Position numbers and translations under genes: made by a program. Positions 50,201-56,486 of a stretch of DNA of 64,000 nucleotides are shown here, one piece after another. Source of the DNA: Colius striatus (taxonomy: Eukaryota > Chordata > Aves > Coliiformes > Coliidae); the NCBI RefSeq assembly GCF_028858725.1, contig NC_084760.1, forward strand, positions 59,731,367 through 59,795,366, written 5' to 3'. Positions within the stretch are counted from its first letter, which is position 1, and each line of letters opens with the position of its first letter. The notes below the pieces were generated by a model, which saw nothing but the letters and a program-made list of their open reading frames with translations, was not told the origin of the DNA and ran no database searches.

Positions 50201-50965
50201 TTGGATATTCAGAAACATTTCTTTACAGATAGGGTGGTCAAACAGTGGAACAGGCTTCCTGGAGAGGTGGTCCAGGCCCCAAGCCTGTCAGTATTGAAGA
50301 TGCATTTATACAATACAAGCTTTAACTTTTGTTCAGCCCTGAAGTCGTCAGGCAGTCAGACTACATGATCATTGTAGGTGCTATTCTATTCAAATTACCT
50401 ACTGAACTACGCTTCATTTTGCAGGTACTGTTCTGCAGGTCTGTTTCCATGGTTCACTCACACCATTCAGTTTGCTGTAGAGAAATATCTCCTCAAAACA
50501 TTCATCGTCTCACTGTCTCCTTTGAAATACCTCCTTCAAGTGCCTATTCCACAGTAAATTAAGCACGCTACAGTTAGGGTAAGCAACGTGCCTCCCCCCG
50601 TTTTATGCCCAACCCAACTTTCCGACAGCTTCCTCACATAAAACTCGGTAGAGGCAGGATTTCAGCTCTTGGAAACCACGACCCCTCGGCGCAGTTCCCT
50701 CCCAGCGGCGGGGCCGCCGCTGGGAAAGGTTCCACGTACTGCCGAACAGGACAACGGTGTTTTACACCAAGGGCGCCGGGAATACCAAAACCCTCTCTCT
50801 CCTCCGTTTGTTTCATCTTCTTCACGACGCTCCCCCCGTCCCCAGGAAGAGGTCGGGGAGACGCAGCGGCCGGGCCCAGGCCGGCCTGCCCACGGCACTG
50901 CCCCCGCGCTCCGGGGACGGACTCACCACCACCTCCTCGAAAATGCTCTGCAGCTGCGTCTCCAT
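17080..50965 (-). CDS. MED23: Mediator complex subunit 23 (whole coding span, 29 exons)
   Basis: MED23 is a large all-helical subunit of the Mediator tail module. It acts in the nucleus as a docking surface for activators such as ELK1 and C/EBP-beta and passes their signal to RNA polymerase II. I placed 29 coding exons on the minus strand. Every junction has plausible splice sites and the phases close, giving 1370 residues from the [13 protein letters not shown] start to a C-terminus ending VALPVTQ. Human MED23 is about 1368 residues. Similarity to the human protein is very high throughout, with differences mainly in exons 13, 19, 28 and 29. All introns are GT-AG except intron 23, which is AT-AC. 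Introns range from 104 bases (intron 22) to 6627 bases (intron 10). Start codon choice is open: two further in-frame ATGs lie upstream (50974, 50986). Identification is secure; exact splice positions are read from consensus and frame, without transcripts. Confidence 0.97.
17440..17743 (+). mobile_element. CR1 LINE 3' end, antisense in MED23 intron 28
   Basis: About 300 bases of CR1 tail in plus sense, through TTGGACTAAATGATCTCTAG to an ATTCTATGATTCT terminus. It is 5'-truncated and its translated remnants are broken. Its 3' end lies about 7 bases from the exon 28 donor motif, so it almost fills the 502-base intron on that side. Confidence 0.92.
17756..17887 (-). CDS. MED23: MED23 coding exon 28 (residues 1270-1313)
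   Basis: Encodes [20 protein letters not shown] then [20 protein letters not shown] and VKDQ. Acceptor AACAG, donor GTAAGT (17755-17750). An antisense CR1 ends about 7 bases past this donor motif. Residues [11 protein letters not shown] differ from human DMLLNVDQCST. Confidence 0.96.
18349..18469 (-). CDS. MED23: MED23 coding exon 27 (residues 1229-1269)
   Basis: Encodes [20 protein letters not shown] then [20 protein letters not shown]. Acceptor CTCAG, donor GTAAAG. Phase 0 at its end. Confidence 0.97.
19325..19539 (-). CDS. MED23: MED23 coding exon 26 (residues 1158-1229)
   Basis: Encodes [20 protein letters not shown] through [18 protein letters not shown] and two bases of Lys1229. Acceptor CCCAG, donor GTAGGT. 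Confidence 0.97.
20351..20423 (-). CDS. MED23: MED23 coding exon 25 (residues 1133-1157)
   Basis: A 73-base exon encoding [20 protein letters not shown] then ITALP. Acceptor TCTAG, donor GTGAGT. It is too short for a long reading frame, but is recognised by similarity and phase. Confidence 0.96.
21195..21360 (-). CDS. MED23: MED23 coding exon 24 (residues 1078-1133)
   Basis: Begins with CT, completing Thr1078, then [20 protein letters not shown] through [13 protein letters not shown] and two bases of Ser1133. The acceptor is AC (21362-21361), matching the AT-AC intron upstream. The donor GTATGT is of the ordinary type. Confidence 0.96.
21361..22047 (-). other. MED23: U12-dependent AT-AC intron (MED23 intron 23)
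   Basis: A 687-base intron with non-canonical borders. The donor is ATATCCTT at 22047-22040, identical to the U12 AT-AC consensus. The branch-site candidate TTCCTTAAT lies at 21378-21370, one base off the TTCCTTAAC consensus, with its branch adenosine about 10 bases before the acceptor. The acceptor is AC at 21362-21361. The joined codon A+CT gives Thr and restores VDTMAGKS, as in human MED23. No GT-AG pairing nearby keeps the frame. Confidence 0.93.
22048..22284 (-). CDS. MED23: MED23 coding exon 23 (residues 999-1078), followed by a U12 AT-AC intron
   Basis: Encodes [20 protein letters not shown] through [14 protein letters not shown] and the first base of Thr1078. The acceptor is an ordinary GGCAG. 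The 3' border is not GT: the exon ends GTAGACA and the intron begins ATATCCTT (22047-22040), the minor-spliceosome donor consensus. Ending at the GT inside GTAGAC instead would lose the frame. Confidence 0.96.
22389..22605 (-). CDS. MED23: MED23 coding exon 22 (residues 927-999)
   Basis: Encodes [20 protein letters not shown] through [13 protein letters not shown] and the first base of Asp999. Acceptor TACAG, donor GTAAGT. Only 104 bases separate it from exon 23. Confidence 0.97.
22786..23832 (+). mobile_element. CR1 LINE, about 1.05 kb, antisense in MED23 intron 21
   Basis: The longest CR1 here, in plus sense. The first half is open (22797-23321) and encodes the end of the reverse transcriptase, with [13 protein letters not shown], a catalytic-type LADDTK block and [15 protein letters not shown]. 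Later frames shift. The 3' terminus is TTGGACTAGATGATCTC-like and ends near 23832. 5'-truncated and not functional. Confidence 0.95.
24723..24893 (-). CDS. MED23: MED23 coding exon 21 (residues 870-926)
   Basis: Encodes [20 protein letters not shown] through [15 protein letters not shown], phase 0 at both ends. Acceptor TCAAG, donor GTATCA. Confidence 0.97.
25759..25788 (-). repeat. Perfect 15-base tandem duplication at the exon 20 donor
   Basis: Two adjacent identical copies of TTTTAAGGCAATACT (25759-25773, 25774-25788). The second overlaps the GTAAGT donor of MED23 exon 20. On the minus strand, read-through would encode [10 protein letters not shown]. Confidence 0.95.
25792..25972 (-). CDS. 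MED23: MED23 coding exon 20 (residues 809-869)
   Basis: Encodes [20 protein letters not shown] through [15 protein letters not shown]. Acceptor CATAG, donor GTAAGT (25791-25786). A perfect 15-base tandem duplication overlaps this donor (25759-25788). A second donor-like site, GTAAGA, lies just beyond it at 25757-25752. Confidence 0.96.
26980..27185 (-). CDS. MED23: MED23 coding exon 19 (residues 741-809)
   Basis: Encodes [20 protein letters not shown] through [17 protein letters not shown] and two bases of Arg809. Acceptor TTCAG, donor GTGGGC, a weaker donor than its neighbours. Substitutions such as TTESD for SNEND relative to human lie mid-exon. Confidence 0.96.
27673..27797 (-). CDS. MED23: MED23 coding exon 18 (residues 699-740)
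   Basis: Encodes [20 protein letters not shown] then [20 protein letters not shown] and LQ. Acceptor TCTAG, donor GTAATG. Phase 0 at its end. Confidence 0.97.
28602..28765 (-). CDS. MED23: MED23 coding exon 17 (residues 644-699)
   Basis: Encodes [20 protein letters not shown] through [13 protein letters not shown] and the first base of Asp699. Acceptor TTCAG, donor GTAATA. A CR1 fragment begins about 100 bases upstream of its acceptor. Confidence 0.97.
28865..29340 (-). mobile_element. CR1 LINE internal fragment with a deletion, MED23 intron 16
   Basis: Minus sense. Frames encode two separate pieces of CR1 reverse transcriptase: one with [13 protein letters not shown] and [11 protein letters not shown] (29330-29184), one with EFADDTK and [13 protein letters not shown] (29160-28865). 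The stretch that normally joins them is missing, and the 3' tail is absent. Confidence 0.85.
29803..29860 (-). mobile_element. Short CR1 3' end, MED23 intron 16
   Basis: About 58 bases: CACAGAATCACAGAATCTCA then AGGACTGGAAGGGACCTTGA on the plus strand, the reverse complement of a CR1 terminus with its repeated tail. Severely 5'-truncated. Confidence 0.75.
30532..30706 (-). CDS. MED23: MED23 coding exon 16 (residues 586-644)
   Basis: Encodes [20 protein letters not shown] through [13 protein letters not shown] and two bases of Cys644. Acceptor GTAAG, donor GTGAGT. Confidence 0.96.
31248..31390 (-). CDS. MED23: MED23 coding exon 15 (residues 538-586)
   Basis: Encodes [20 protein letters not shown] through [13 protein letters not shown] and the first base of Ser586. 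Acceptor CTCAG, donor GTAAGA. Intron 14, upstream of it, is only 131 bases. Confidence 0.97.
31522..31767 (-). CDS. MED23: MED23 coding exon 14 (residues 456-538)
   Basis: The largest coding exon, 246 bases. Encodes [20 protein letters not shown] through [12 protein letters not shown] and two bases of Ser538. Acceptor TGCAG, donor GTACAG. It contains the conserved [20 protein letters not shown] block. Confidence 0.97.
31962..32705 (-). mobile_element. CR1 LINE, about 0.74 kb, MED23 intron 13
   Basis: Minus sense, same orientation as MED23. The open frame 32666-32034 encodes the C-terminal CR1 ORF2 block: [60 protein letters not shown] and onward. The 3' terminus lies near 31962. The long open frame suggests a fairly young copy, but it lacks the upstream polymerase part. 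Confidence 0.93.
33044..33189 (-). CDS. MED23: MED23 coding exon 13 (residues 408-456)
   Basis: Encodes [20 protein letters not shown], then [20 protein letters not shown], then PHSLKLHHE. Acceptor TTTAG, donor GTGAGT. The KAHSDN stretch differs from human KAQNDN. Confidence 0.96.
33984..34127 (-). CDS. MED23: MED23 coding exon 12 (residues 360-407)
   Basis: Encodes [20 protein letters not shown] through [14 protein letters not shown], phase 0 at both ends. Acceptor GACAG, donor GTAAGT. Confidence 0.97.
34917..35117 (-). CDS. MED23: MED23 coding exon 11 (residues 293-359)
   Basis: Encodes [20 protein letters not shown] through [16 protein letters not shown]. Acceptor TACAG, donor GTAAAT. 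Identical to the human sequence as I know it. Confidence 0.97.
35118..41744 (-). other. MED23: MED23 intron 10 (6.6 kb)
   Basis: The longest intron of the gene, AT-rich. Besides the short CR1 end at 38722 I recognise nothing. A 68-residue frame at 40794-41000 on the minus strand looks protein-like but has no similarity I know. Confidence 0.7.
38722..38782 (-). mobile_element. Short CR1 3' end, MED23 intron 10
   Basis: About 60 bases (AGAATCATTTCTGTTGGAAA then AGGGCCTAAAGATCATC) matching the minus-sense CR1 terminus. Diverged. The only element I can name in this 6.6 kb intron. Confidence 0.65.
41745..41840 (-). CDS. MED23: MED23 coding exon 10 (residues 261-292)
   Basis: Encodes [20 protein letters not shown] then [12 protein letters not shown], identical to the human sequence as I know it. 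Acceptor TCAAG after a long pyrimidine tract, donor GTACTG. The longest intron of the gene (6627 bases) follows. Confidence 0.97.
41841..43057 (-). other. MED23: MED23 intron 9, with a possible old LINE-like remnant
   Basis: A 1.2 kb intron. Around 42370-42440 the plus strand reads GATGCTAAAAGCTTACGTGG, then ACTCAAGAGGAGACTGAAC. I associate this with an old dispersed vertebrate LINE-type tail but cannot name the family. Confidence 0.3.
43058..43170 (-). CDS. MED23: MED23 coding exon 9 (residues 223-260)
   Basis: Encodes [20 protein letters not shown] then [17 protein letters not shown]. Acceptor CGTAG, donor GTATGC. Nearly identical to human MED23. Confidence 0.97.
43783..43852 (-). CDS. MED23: MED23 coding exon 8 (residues 200-223)
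   Basis: Encodes [20 protein letters not shown] then SIC and the first base of Gly223. Acceptor CCCAG, donor GTAAGA. It is short, and the phase fits exon 9. Confidence 0.96.
44806..44907 (-). CDS. MED23: MED23 coding exon 7 (residues 166-199)
   Basis: Encodes [20 protein letters not shown] then [14 protein letters not shown], phase 0 at both ends. Acceptor TATAG, donor GTAATG. No long reading frame surrounds it. Confidence 0.96.
45431..45529 (-). CDS. MED23: MED23 coding exon 6 (residues 133-165)
   Basis: Encodes [20 protein letters not shown] then [13 protein letters not shown], phase 0 at both ends. Acceptor TTTAG, donor GTAACT. Confidence 0.96.
45697..45784 (+). repeat. 44-base tandem duplication in MED23 intron 5
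   Basis: Two copies of a 44-base unit beginning ACTTCTGCCTTAATGC (45697-45740, 45741-45784) that differ at a single base, plus a partial third start. The near identity points to recent duplication. Confidence 0.95.
46068..46179 (-). CDS. MED23: MED23 coding exon 5 (residues 95-132)
   Basis: Encodes [20 protein letters not shown] then [17 protein letters not shown]. Acceptor GCTAG, donor GTATCT. Completes Arg95 and ends in phase 0. Confidence 0.96.
46319..46443 (-). CDS. MED23: MED23 coding exon 4 (residues 54-95)
   Basis: Encodes [20 protein letters not shown] through [10 protein letters not shown], ending two bases into Arg95. Acceptor TTCAG, donor GTAAGC. Differences from human (for example VRFVHS for VKFIHG) are conservative. 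Confidence 0.96.
47195..47282 (-). CDS. MED23: MED23 coding exon 3 (residues 24-53)
   Basis: Encodes [20 protein letters not shown] and continues to [10 protein letters not shown]. Acceptor CATAG, donor GTCAGC (a weak donor, though the frame requires it). Intron 2, which separates it from exon 2, is only 110 bases. Confidence 0.95.
47393..47424 (-). CDS. MED23: MED23 coding exon 2 (residues 14-24)
   Basis: A 32-base micro-exon encoding [10 protein letters not shown] plus the first two bases of Gly24. A CAG acceptor lies at 47427-47425 and a GTGAGT donor at 47392-47387. Its sequence matches the human protein exactly over these residues, and joining to exon 3 restores PGMFMD in frame. It is too short for ORF-based detection. 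Confidence 0.95.
47950..48720 (-). mobile_element. Probable 5' end and ORF1 of a CR1-like LINE, MED23 intron 1
   Basis: On the minus strand a GC-rich, CpG-containing block (48720-48330) leads into an open frame (48322-47990, 110 residues). This encodes a coiled-coil-like stretch ([20 protein letters not shown] then [11 protein letters not shown]) resembling CR1 ORF1. GC-rich 5' UTR plus ORF1 is the layout of a CR1 5' end, which most copies lack. No polymerase or 3' tail follows. Identification rests on remembered family features, so moderate. Confidence 0.5.
49310..50375 (+). mobile_element. Old CR1 LINE, about 1.06 kb, antisense in MED23 intron 1
   Basis: Plus sense and more diverged than the other copies. 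Translated remnants include [37 protein letters not shown] and [20 protein letters not shown], with frame changes between them. The catalytic-type motif is FVDD. The 3' end lacks a clear ATTCTATG tail. Confidence 0.8.
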
Positions 50966-51285
50966 AGGCACCATGGGGATGGCCATGGCGCCGGGCCGGG
51001 CCCCGCAGCCGAGCGGTGGCCCGCGACAGACCCTCTCTCCGGCGGCAACAGTGGCGCGGCGCAGCCCGCCCTGCCGGAAGTTGCGTACCGGATCCTGCTC
51101 GCCACGGCAAGAGGCTGCTGGCGCGCCCGTTCCGCCGGCCGCAACGTTCCGGGCGGTGCCAGCCTCCCCTCCCTGCCTGGCCGCTGTGGGCCCTGCCCGT
51201 GCCCAGGCCCCCGCCCCTGGCCCTGCCCTGACGGCCTGGTCGCGGTTCACTGGCAGGGAAAAGCGGGAACCAACGGGGAAAGGGG
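50670..51285 (-). promoter_or_regulatory. MED23: CpG-island promoter of MED23
   Basis: A stretch of about 600 bases, very rich in G+C and CpG, in otherwise AT-rich DNA. It covers MED23 exon 1 and extends both ways, so transcription should start between about 50990 and 51285. I see no TATA box. An ETS-type motif CCGGAAGT lies at 51074-51081, typical of housekeeping promoters. Several long reading frames here reflect only the base composition. Confidence 0.8.
50927..50965 (-). CDS. MED23: MED23 coding exon 1 (residues 1-13)
   Basis: Encodes [13 protein letters not shown] and ends in phase 0 at a GTGAGT donor (50926-50921). In-frame ATGs also lie at 50974 (adds MVP) and 50986 (adds MAIPMVP). 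The 50986 ATG is the first in this frame and has a strong context (GCC before, G after), so the true product may be 7 residues longer. I kept the METQ start because it matches the usual mammalian form. The exon sits inside the CpG island. Confidence 0.93.
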
Positions 51286-51324
51286 GTAACCAGCAGCCAT
51301 TTAAAATGTGGGACTTGCTTTGGT

Positions 51325-51587
51325 TTAGGTTTCTTTGTTGGAAGGGACCTCTAGAAATCATCTAGTCCAGCTCCCCTGCTAAAGCAGGTTCACCTCAATC
51401 AGGTCACACAGGACTGTATCCTGGCAGGCTTTGAAAACCTCCAGAGAATGAGGACATCCACAATCCCCCTGGGCAGCCTGTGCCAGGGCTCCCTCACCCT
51501 CACAGCAAATAAGTTTTTCCTTTTGTTTAAGTGGAACTTTTTGCATTCCAGCTTCTTTCCATTACCCCTCGTCCTCTCACTGGACAC

Positions 51588-51629
<42 letters not shown>

Positions 51630-51945
51630 GACACCCAATCCTCCCAGCGTCCTACATTTCAGTCTTTTCCAGACTAAACAGCCCCAGTTCCTCTAGCCTT
51701 TCCTCATAAGGAAGATGTTCCAGTCCTCTGATCATCTTGGTGGCCCTGCGCTTGACTCTCTCCAGAAGTTCTCTGTCCCTCTTGAGCTGAGGAGCCCAGA
51801 ACTGGACACAGAACTCCAGATGAAGCCTCATCAGGGCAGAGTCGAGGAGGAGGAGAACTCTTCTTGATGCATCCCAGGATGTCATTGACTGCCTTGGCTG
51901 CGAAGGCACATTGCTGGCTCATGTTTAGTTTTTTTGTCCATCGGG
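51325..51945 (-). mobile_element. CR1 LINE with internal poly(A), upstream of MED23
   Basis: Minus sense. The 3' terminus (GTTGGAAGGGACCTCTAGAA, then ATCATCTAGTCC) starts near 51325, and the upstream part reads [20 protein letters not shown]. Between VSSERTRGN and LFSLEKTEM the expected ~90 bases are replaced by 39 A (plus strand) and unrelated bases. Its 3' end is about 40 bases outside the CpG island. Confidence 0.9.
51589..51627 (+). repeat. Uninterrupted run of 39 A
   Basis: A perfect homopolymer inside the CR1 copy, about 0.6 kb upstream of MED23 exon 1. Length is likely to vary between individuals and between assemblies. Confidence 0.95.
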
Positions 51946-54004
51946 ACTCCCTGTTTGGGAAACAAGTAGTGCTTGCCTCTATATTATTTACCTAGATATA
52001 CATATAATGAATGGTCATATCAAACAGAAGGGATAATAATTGAAGGTCTGTTTGTACTCTCTTGTGTTGCTTTTGTACTTGAGTTGCCCTCAGTCTTAAC
52101 ACAAAGCTATTTATTCTATAAGAAATGTTTATTATACTCCTTAGTGTGTGCTTATTTAAAGTGTGATGTCCCACCAGCATCTAGTGTCAGTACTTGCGTA
52201 TCCTGGGCAGACCGGCTCATATTTTATAAAAATGCCAATACCCAGGATTGATGTCTACTCTACTTCTCCAGAAGCTCCTAATCCATTCCCATAGTTACCA
52301 ATAATGGAGCCCAAAAGAGGTTGTTTTGCTCATTGTTATGTCTTATCCGTATTTTGAGGACCAGGCTACTATTATTTCTTTGAGTTGCCTTACAGCTCTG
52401 CCACATTCACAGGCTAACAGCCATTCCTAACCATGCCTTGTGCTCCAGATCTTGATCCAACCTTAATATGTACCAGGCCACAACCTGTCCACAACTTTGT
52501 GCCTTATTATGACTTTATCTTGATTTAGGGTCACTAACCAATATTCATTCTAAACGATACTTAGTCATGCTAGCCCAAAACTAACTGTTCCCCCATGTTA
52601 GACAGTCTTGGTCTCTTAACTAGAGACCTTGTCCACAACTTGGGCGAAATATTATACCAAATTTTGTGTTTTAAAACCAGACCATGGAATAGCCTTGAAC
52701 CCCCAAGAGGTCCCAACAGTGATTTATCTCCTGAATGAACCCCTCATCTAATTAGATATCATTTTAGCAAAACTGAACTACCCATGATCCTGCCTTTAGC
52801 AGAGGATCTAGACATTGGGTTGGAGCTGAGGGCCAAAGGTGTCACAGCAGGTCAGGCCTAAGCAATGTTCATCCTGCTTTACCTAAGGGAACTAAACGTC
52901 CAAGAGGAGGAATGGTATGTGTAGGAGTTGCACCTAGGTGTCTCTGCCAAGGCACAAAGCCCTGTCAGACTCCATGTATTAGGAGACACAGAGCCACAAG
53001 CCTCAGCAAATAAGGAAGAAAAGCAGCATTTACTTGAGGAAGAAATTACCCTTTTCATCCAGAGACAGAAAATGGAATGCACTTTCCAAAGTGATTGTAA
53101 ATGCCATGTTACTCTGTCAAAACCCCTCCATCAACCATTTGTTTAAGCATGGTAAACATTTATGAGAAAAATGGTTAAGCTTTGGGGTTGTTTTGTTTTT
53201 TGGGTTTTTTTGTTTTATGTTTTTTTCTGAGTGCCATTTGTTTTAGAAGATGGAGAACAAATAAGTATAAAAGTGTCTTTTAGTCAATGATATGTAAGGC
53301 CTGTCTAGTTCTTGATAGCCTTTGAGGACTTTCATCTGCTCTATATTAGTAGGTTAAAACTACAGAAACTGCAGTGAAAACTGAAAGCAGCTAAATGTAA
53401 TGCTATTCAAAAATGTCTCTCCCTATTTCCCCAAGGTGCTTGTGAATGCGTATATGGCAGAGATGTGCTGCCTGTGTTCTGTGAAACAGTTGTCCCATTT
53501 CTAGAAGTGCTAGATGGACTGAGGAGTGCAATTTGACTATAGGGGAATGGGTTTGTCTGTGCTTTGTTTCTGCATTTGTATACTGTCAGACTGTCTGCAC
53601 TCTTAAGTGTTGATTTATGGATTACTTTCTTAGTGTGAGCTGTGTTTTGGTAGAGATGAAAGAAGTATTTTTAAACATGTGAGGCCCTTGTTCTGTAAAC
53701 AGAAAAGTCTGACTTCTTGGTCAATGTTTATGAAGTTTTATATTCTTATTTTTTCAGTGATAAATTTCATATAAATTCATGACGTAGGCAGCAATGTTTG
53801 TGAAATTAGACTTCATTAGTCTAATGGTAATTTACACTAGGTAAAAGTAGGAAAATCAAATATATGAGTTTATGTCCTGTTACATTTGCTAAATTAGTTT
53901 CTTTTATATCCATAGGAGCAGAAATTCACACTGGGTGCCTGTACTAATGATCCACACTCTCAAAGGTAGGATAATTTGCTACTTTTGTACATTTGTGTCT
54001 TGGT
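51946..54004. other. Intergenic DNA between MED23 and the endogenous retrovirus
   Basis: About 2 kb of AT-rich sequence. I see no gene or recognisable repeat. Confidence 0.55.
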
Positions 54005-54546
54005 TGTCACTGGGATGGGGTTAATTGTCTTCATAGTAGCTTGTATGTTGCTATGCTTTGGATTTGTGATGAAAACAGTGTTGATACCCCCCCTGCACCC
54101 ACATATTCCTATTTTAGCTATTGCTAAGCAGTGCTTACACAGCCTCAAGGCCTTCTGTGCAAGTAGGATGCACAAGAGGCTGGGAGGGAACACAGCTGGA
54201 ACAGCTGACCCCAACTGACCAAGGGGATATTCTGGACCATGAGATGTCACACTCAGCTTATAAAGCTGGAGGAACAAAAAAGGAGGAGGAGAAGTTTGGA
54301 GTGATGGTGTTTGTCTTCCCAAGTAACCATTAAGTGTGATGAGCTCTGTTTTCATGGAAGGGGCTGAACACCTGGCTGCCAATAGGAAGTAGTGAGTGAA
54401 TTCCTGATTTAACTTTGCTCGTGTGTGCAGCTTTGTTTTGTCTATAAAACTGTTTTAATTTCATCTCACACATTTTCTCAGTTTTACTTTGTGGAAATGA
54501 TAAAGTGTCTGTGTGAAGCTGGGCTGCCTACTAGGGTTAACCCACA
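54005..54546 (+). mobile_element. 5' LTR of a degraded avian endogenous retrovirus
   Basis: About 540 bases from TGTCACTGGGATGG to TTAACCCACA. It has a TATA-like CTTATAAAGC near 54256 and an AT-rich region with CTATAAAACTG near 54439. It is followed by sequence resembling a retroviral leader. Its opening block recurs at 56067, marking a truncated second LTR. It points toward ENPP3, ending about 2.4 kb upstream of the ENPP3 start. Family assigned from memory of avian LTRs; class not determined. Confidence 0.7.
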
Positions 54547-54973
54547 AGAGTTCTTTTTGGCATCTAATACAAGGCTAGAGAGGTTTGAGATAACAACAGG
54601 TTTGATTGGAATGTGCTAGACCGGATTTATAGATGTTTAGCTATTAATTGATGGGCTCCTGTGCTTGCTATGGGACTTGCTTGCCTTGTTGAATGTTAGA
54701 GACTAGTGATTGTTAGCAACTGCTATTTGCTGTAGTGCTTATTGTCTTACTTTGCTTTGCCTGGGCACATTTTGATACCAGCACTGGCCACATGCCTAGG
54801 CTGGCATATGGACAGGGCATTGTTGCTGTTCTGTACTGCTGTAGTAGGTATGTTGTAACTACAGTCTAAACTCCAGTTGAAGGGACTATGACCTAAGTAA
54901 CTCTGTGCTGAGATCGGTATACCAAAAACCATCTGTGGATAGGTCCACAGTGAAGCAAGTACATCCCTGAACC
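54547..54973 (+). mobile_element. Retroviral leader / 5' internal remnant
   Basis: Begins a few bases after the LTR with TTGGCATCTAATACAAGG, a likely decayed primer-binding site, and continues as non-coding leader-like sequence until a CR1 interrupts it. No gag, pol or env reading frame is present. It is the internal start of the same element as the 54005 LTR. Confidence 0.55.
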
Positions 54974-55738
54974 ATAGAATCATTTAGATTGGAAGAGAGT
55001 TTTAAGATCAAGTCCCATTGTTAACCTAGCACTGCCAAGCCCACCACTAAACCATGTCCCAAAGTACCATGTCTACATGTCTCTTAGGGATTTAAACCAC
55101 TTTTTAACTCAACCACTTCCCTGGGCAGCCTGTTCCAATGTTTGACAACTGTTTTGGTGAAGAAATTTTTCCTATTATCCAAACTAAACCTCCCTTGGTG
55201 CAACGTCAGGCCATTTCATCTTGTCCTATTTGTAATTTGGGAGAGGAGACCAACACCCACCTCACTACATCCTCCTTTCCAGTAATTGTAGAGAGTGATC
55301 ATGTCTCTCCTGAGCCTCTTCTCCAGGCTAAACAACATGAGTTCCCTCAGATACTCCCCATAAAATTTAGTTTTCAGACCCTTCACCAGCTTTGTTGCCC
55401 ATCTCTGGACATGCTCCAGCACTTCAATGTCTTTCCTGTGTTGAGGGGCTCAAAACTGATCACAGTGTTACAGCTGTGGCCTCATCAGTGCCAAGTACAG
55501 GGAAACAATTACTTTCCTGGTCCTGCTGGTCACACTGTTTCTAATACAAGCCAGGATGCCATTGGCCTTCTTGGCCACTTGGGCACACTGCTGACTCATA
55601 TTAAGATATCTCTTGACAAATATCCCCAGGTCCTTTTCTATTAGGCAGCTTTCCAGACAATAGAAGGGAGTGCAGCCTGTACATAAGTACATACTGGAGC
55701 ATGGACAAGGGGAGTTTGTTTCGATGTTAAACCTTACA
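54974..55738 (-). mobile_element. CR1 LINE inserted in the endogenous retrovirus
   Basis: Minus-sense CR1, 5'-truncated, about 0.76 kb. Its 3' end (ATAGAATCATTTAGATTGGAAG on the plus strand) lies at 54974. Minus-strand frames encode fragments of the reverse-transcriptase C-terminus, such as [15 protein letters not shown], with stops and frameshifts. It lies between two pieces of one retroviral element and so inserted after it. Confidence 0.85.
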
Positions 55739-56066
55739 GCCTGGTTCAAAGGCACCAAATGTGGGGTTTGTAATGGATGTAACTTTAAATTGTTTGCGTT
55801 GCATGTTACAGGAAGTAATACAGCAGAAACAACCTGAGCAGAGGACAAGCCTAACAAGAAGCCTGGCAAATGTAATCCAGGTCATGGAAGAAGAGGTCTC
55901 CATGGACATTTAATGAATATTTTAAAGGAATGGCCCATAGACTAAAAGAATTACACCTATCTCTATATCAAATGATTGGCAGGGGGTGTTTAGTGGAGAT
56001 GCACGGGATAATGTGGGACCTGAGCCTGACACAATGGTATACAATAAGGGGTAGAGATTTTACTGA
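55739..56066 (+). mobile_element. 3' internal remnant of the endogenous retrovirus
   Basis: The sequence between the nested CR1 and the second LTR start. It reads directly into an LTR-like TGTAATCTGGAATGGAGTTA, so it should be the 3' end of the internal region. No intact reading frame. Much of the provirus between leader and 3' end is missing. Confidence 0.45.
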
Positions 56067-56135
56067 TGTAATCTGGAATGGAGTTAATTTTCTTCATGAC
56101 AGCTTGTATAGTGCTATGTTTTGAATTTCTTTTTA
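56067..56135 (+). mobile_element. Truncated 3' LTR fragment
   Basis: About 70 bases matching the start of the 54005 LTR (CTGGAATGGAGTTAATTTTC, then TCATGACAGCTTGTATAGTG, against CTGGGATGGGGTTAATTGTC, then TTCATAGTAGCTTGTATGTT). The rest of the LTR is absent, so the provirus lost its 3' end. Confidence 0.65.
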
Positions 56136-56438
56136 TAATTATAAGTAATGAGTTGAGCTCATGCAGTGTTCAACTTCAGAATCAGATCAACATTTGAATA
56201 GTTATACTTGCACAGCTCTAGTATCTCTGAAGGTACTTTTTTATACCAAGCAAACCTTCGATCAACCACCAAATTGAAAACTAAATAGATTTCAAATTGT
56301 ACTTAAGCCCTTCTATTTTTTTTTTATAGCTGCATTTGATTTAGCTTTATGCTCTTTGTTTTTAAGGAGTACATCCAACACTACTGAAAAAACAAGTAAC
56401 AAGTTGGATTGAAACTAAACAGGGGGAATCCTTTGGTG

Positions 56439-56486
56439 CTAAATACGGGAAGGGTGACACAGAGCTAAGGGAAGGGTGACACAGAG
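56439..56486 (+). repeat. Short tandem duplication upstream of ENPP3
   Basis: Two copies of an AAGGGAAGGGTGACACAGAG-like unit of about 22 bases, about 450 bases before the ENPP3 start. Confidence 0.8.

Noticed and set aside
50605-51365. Several long frames on both strands in the CpG island
   Set aside because: High GC removes stop codons. Only the short [13 protein letters not shown] exon has protein similarity.
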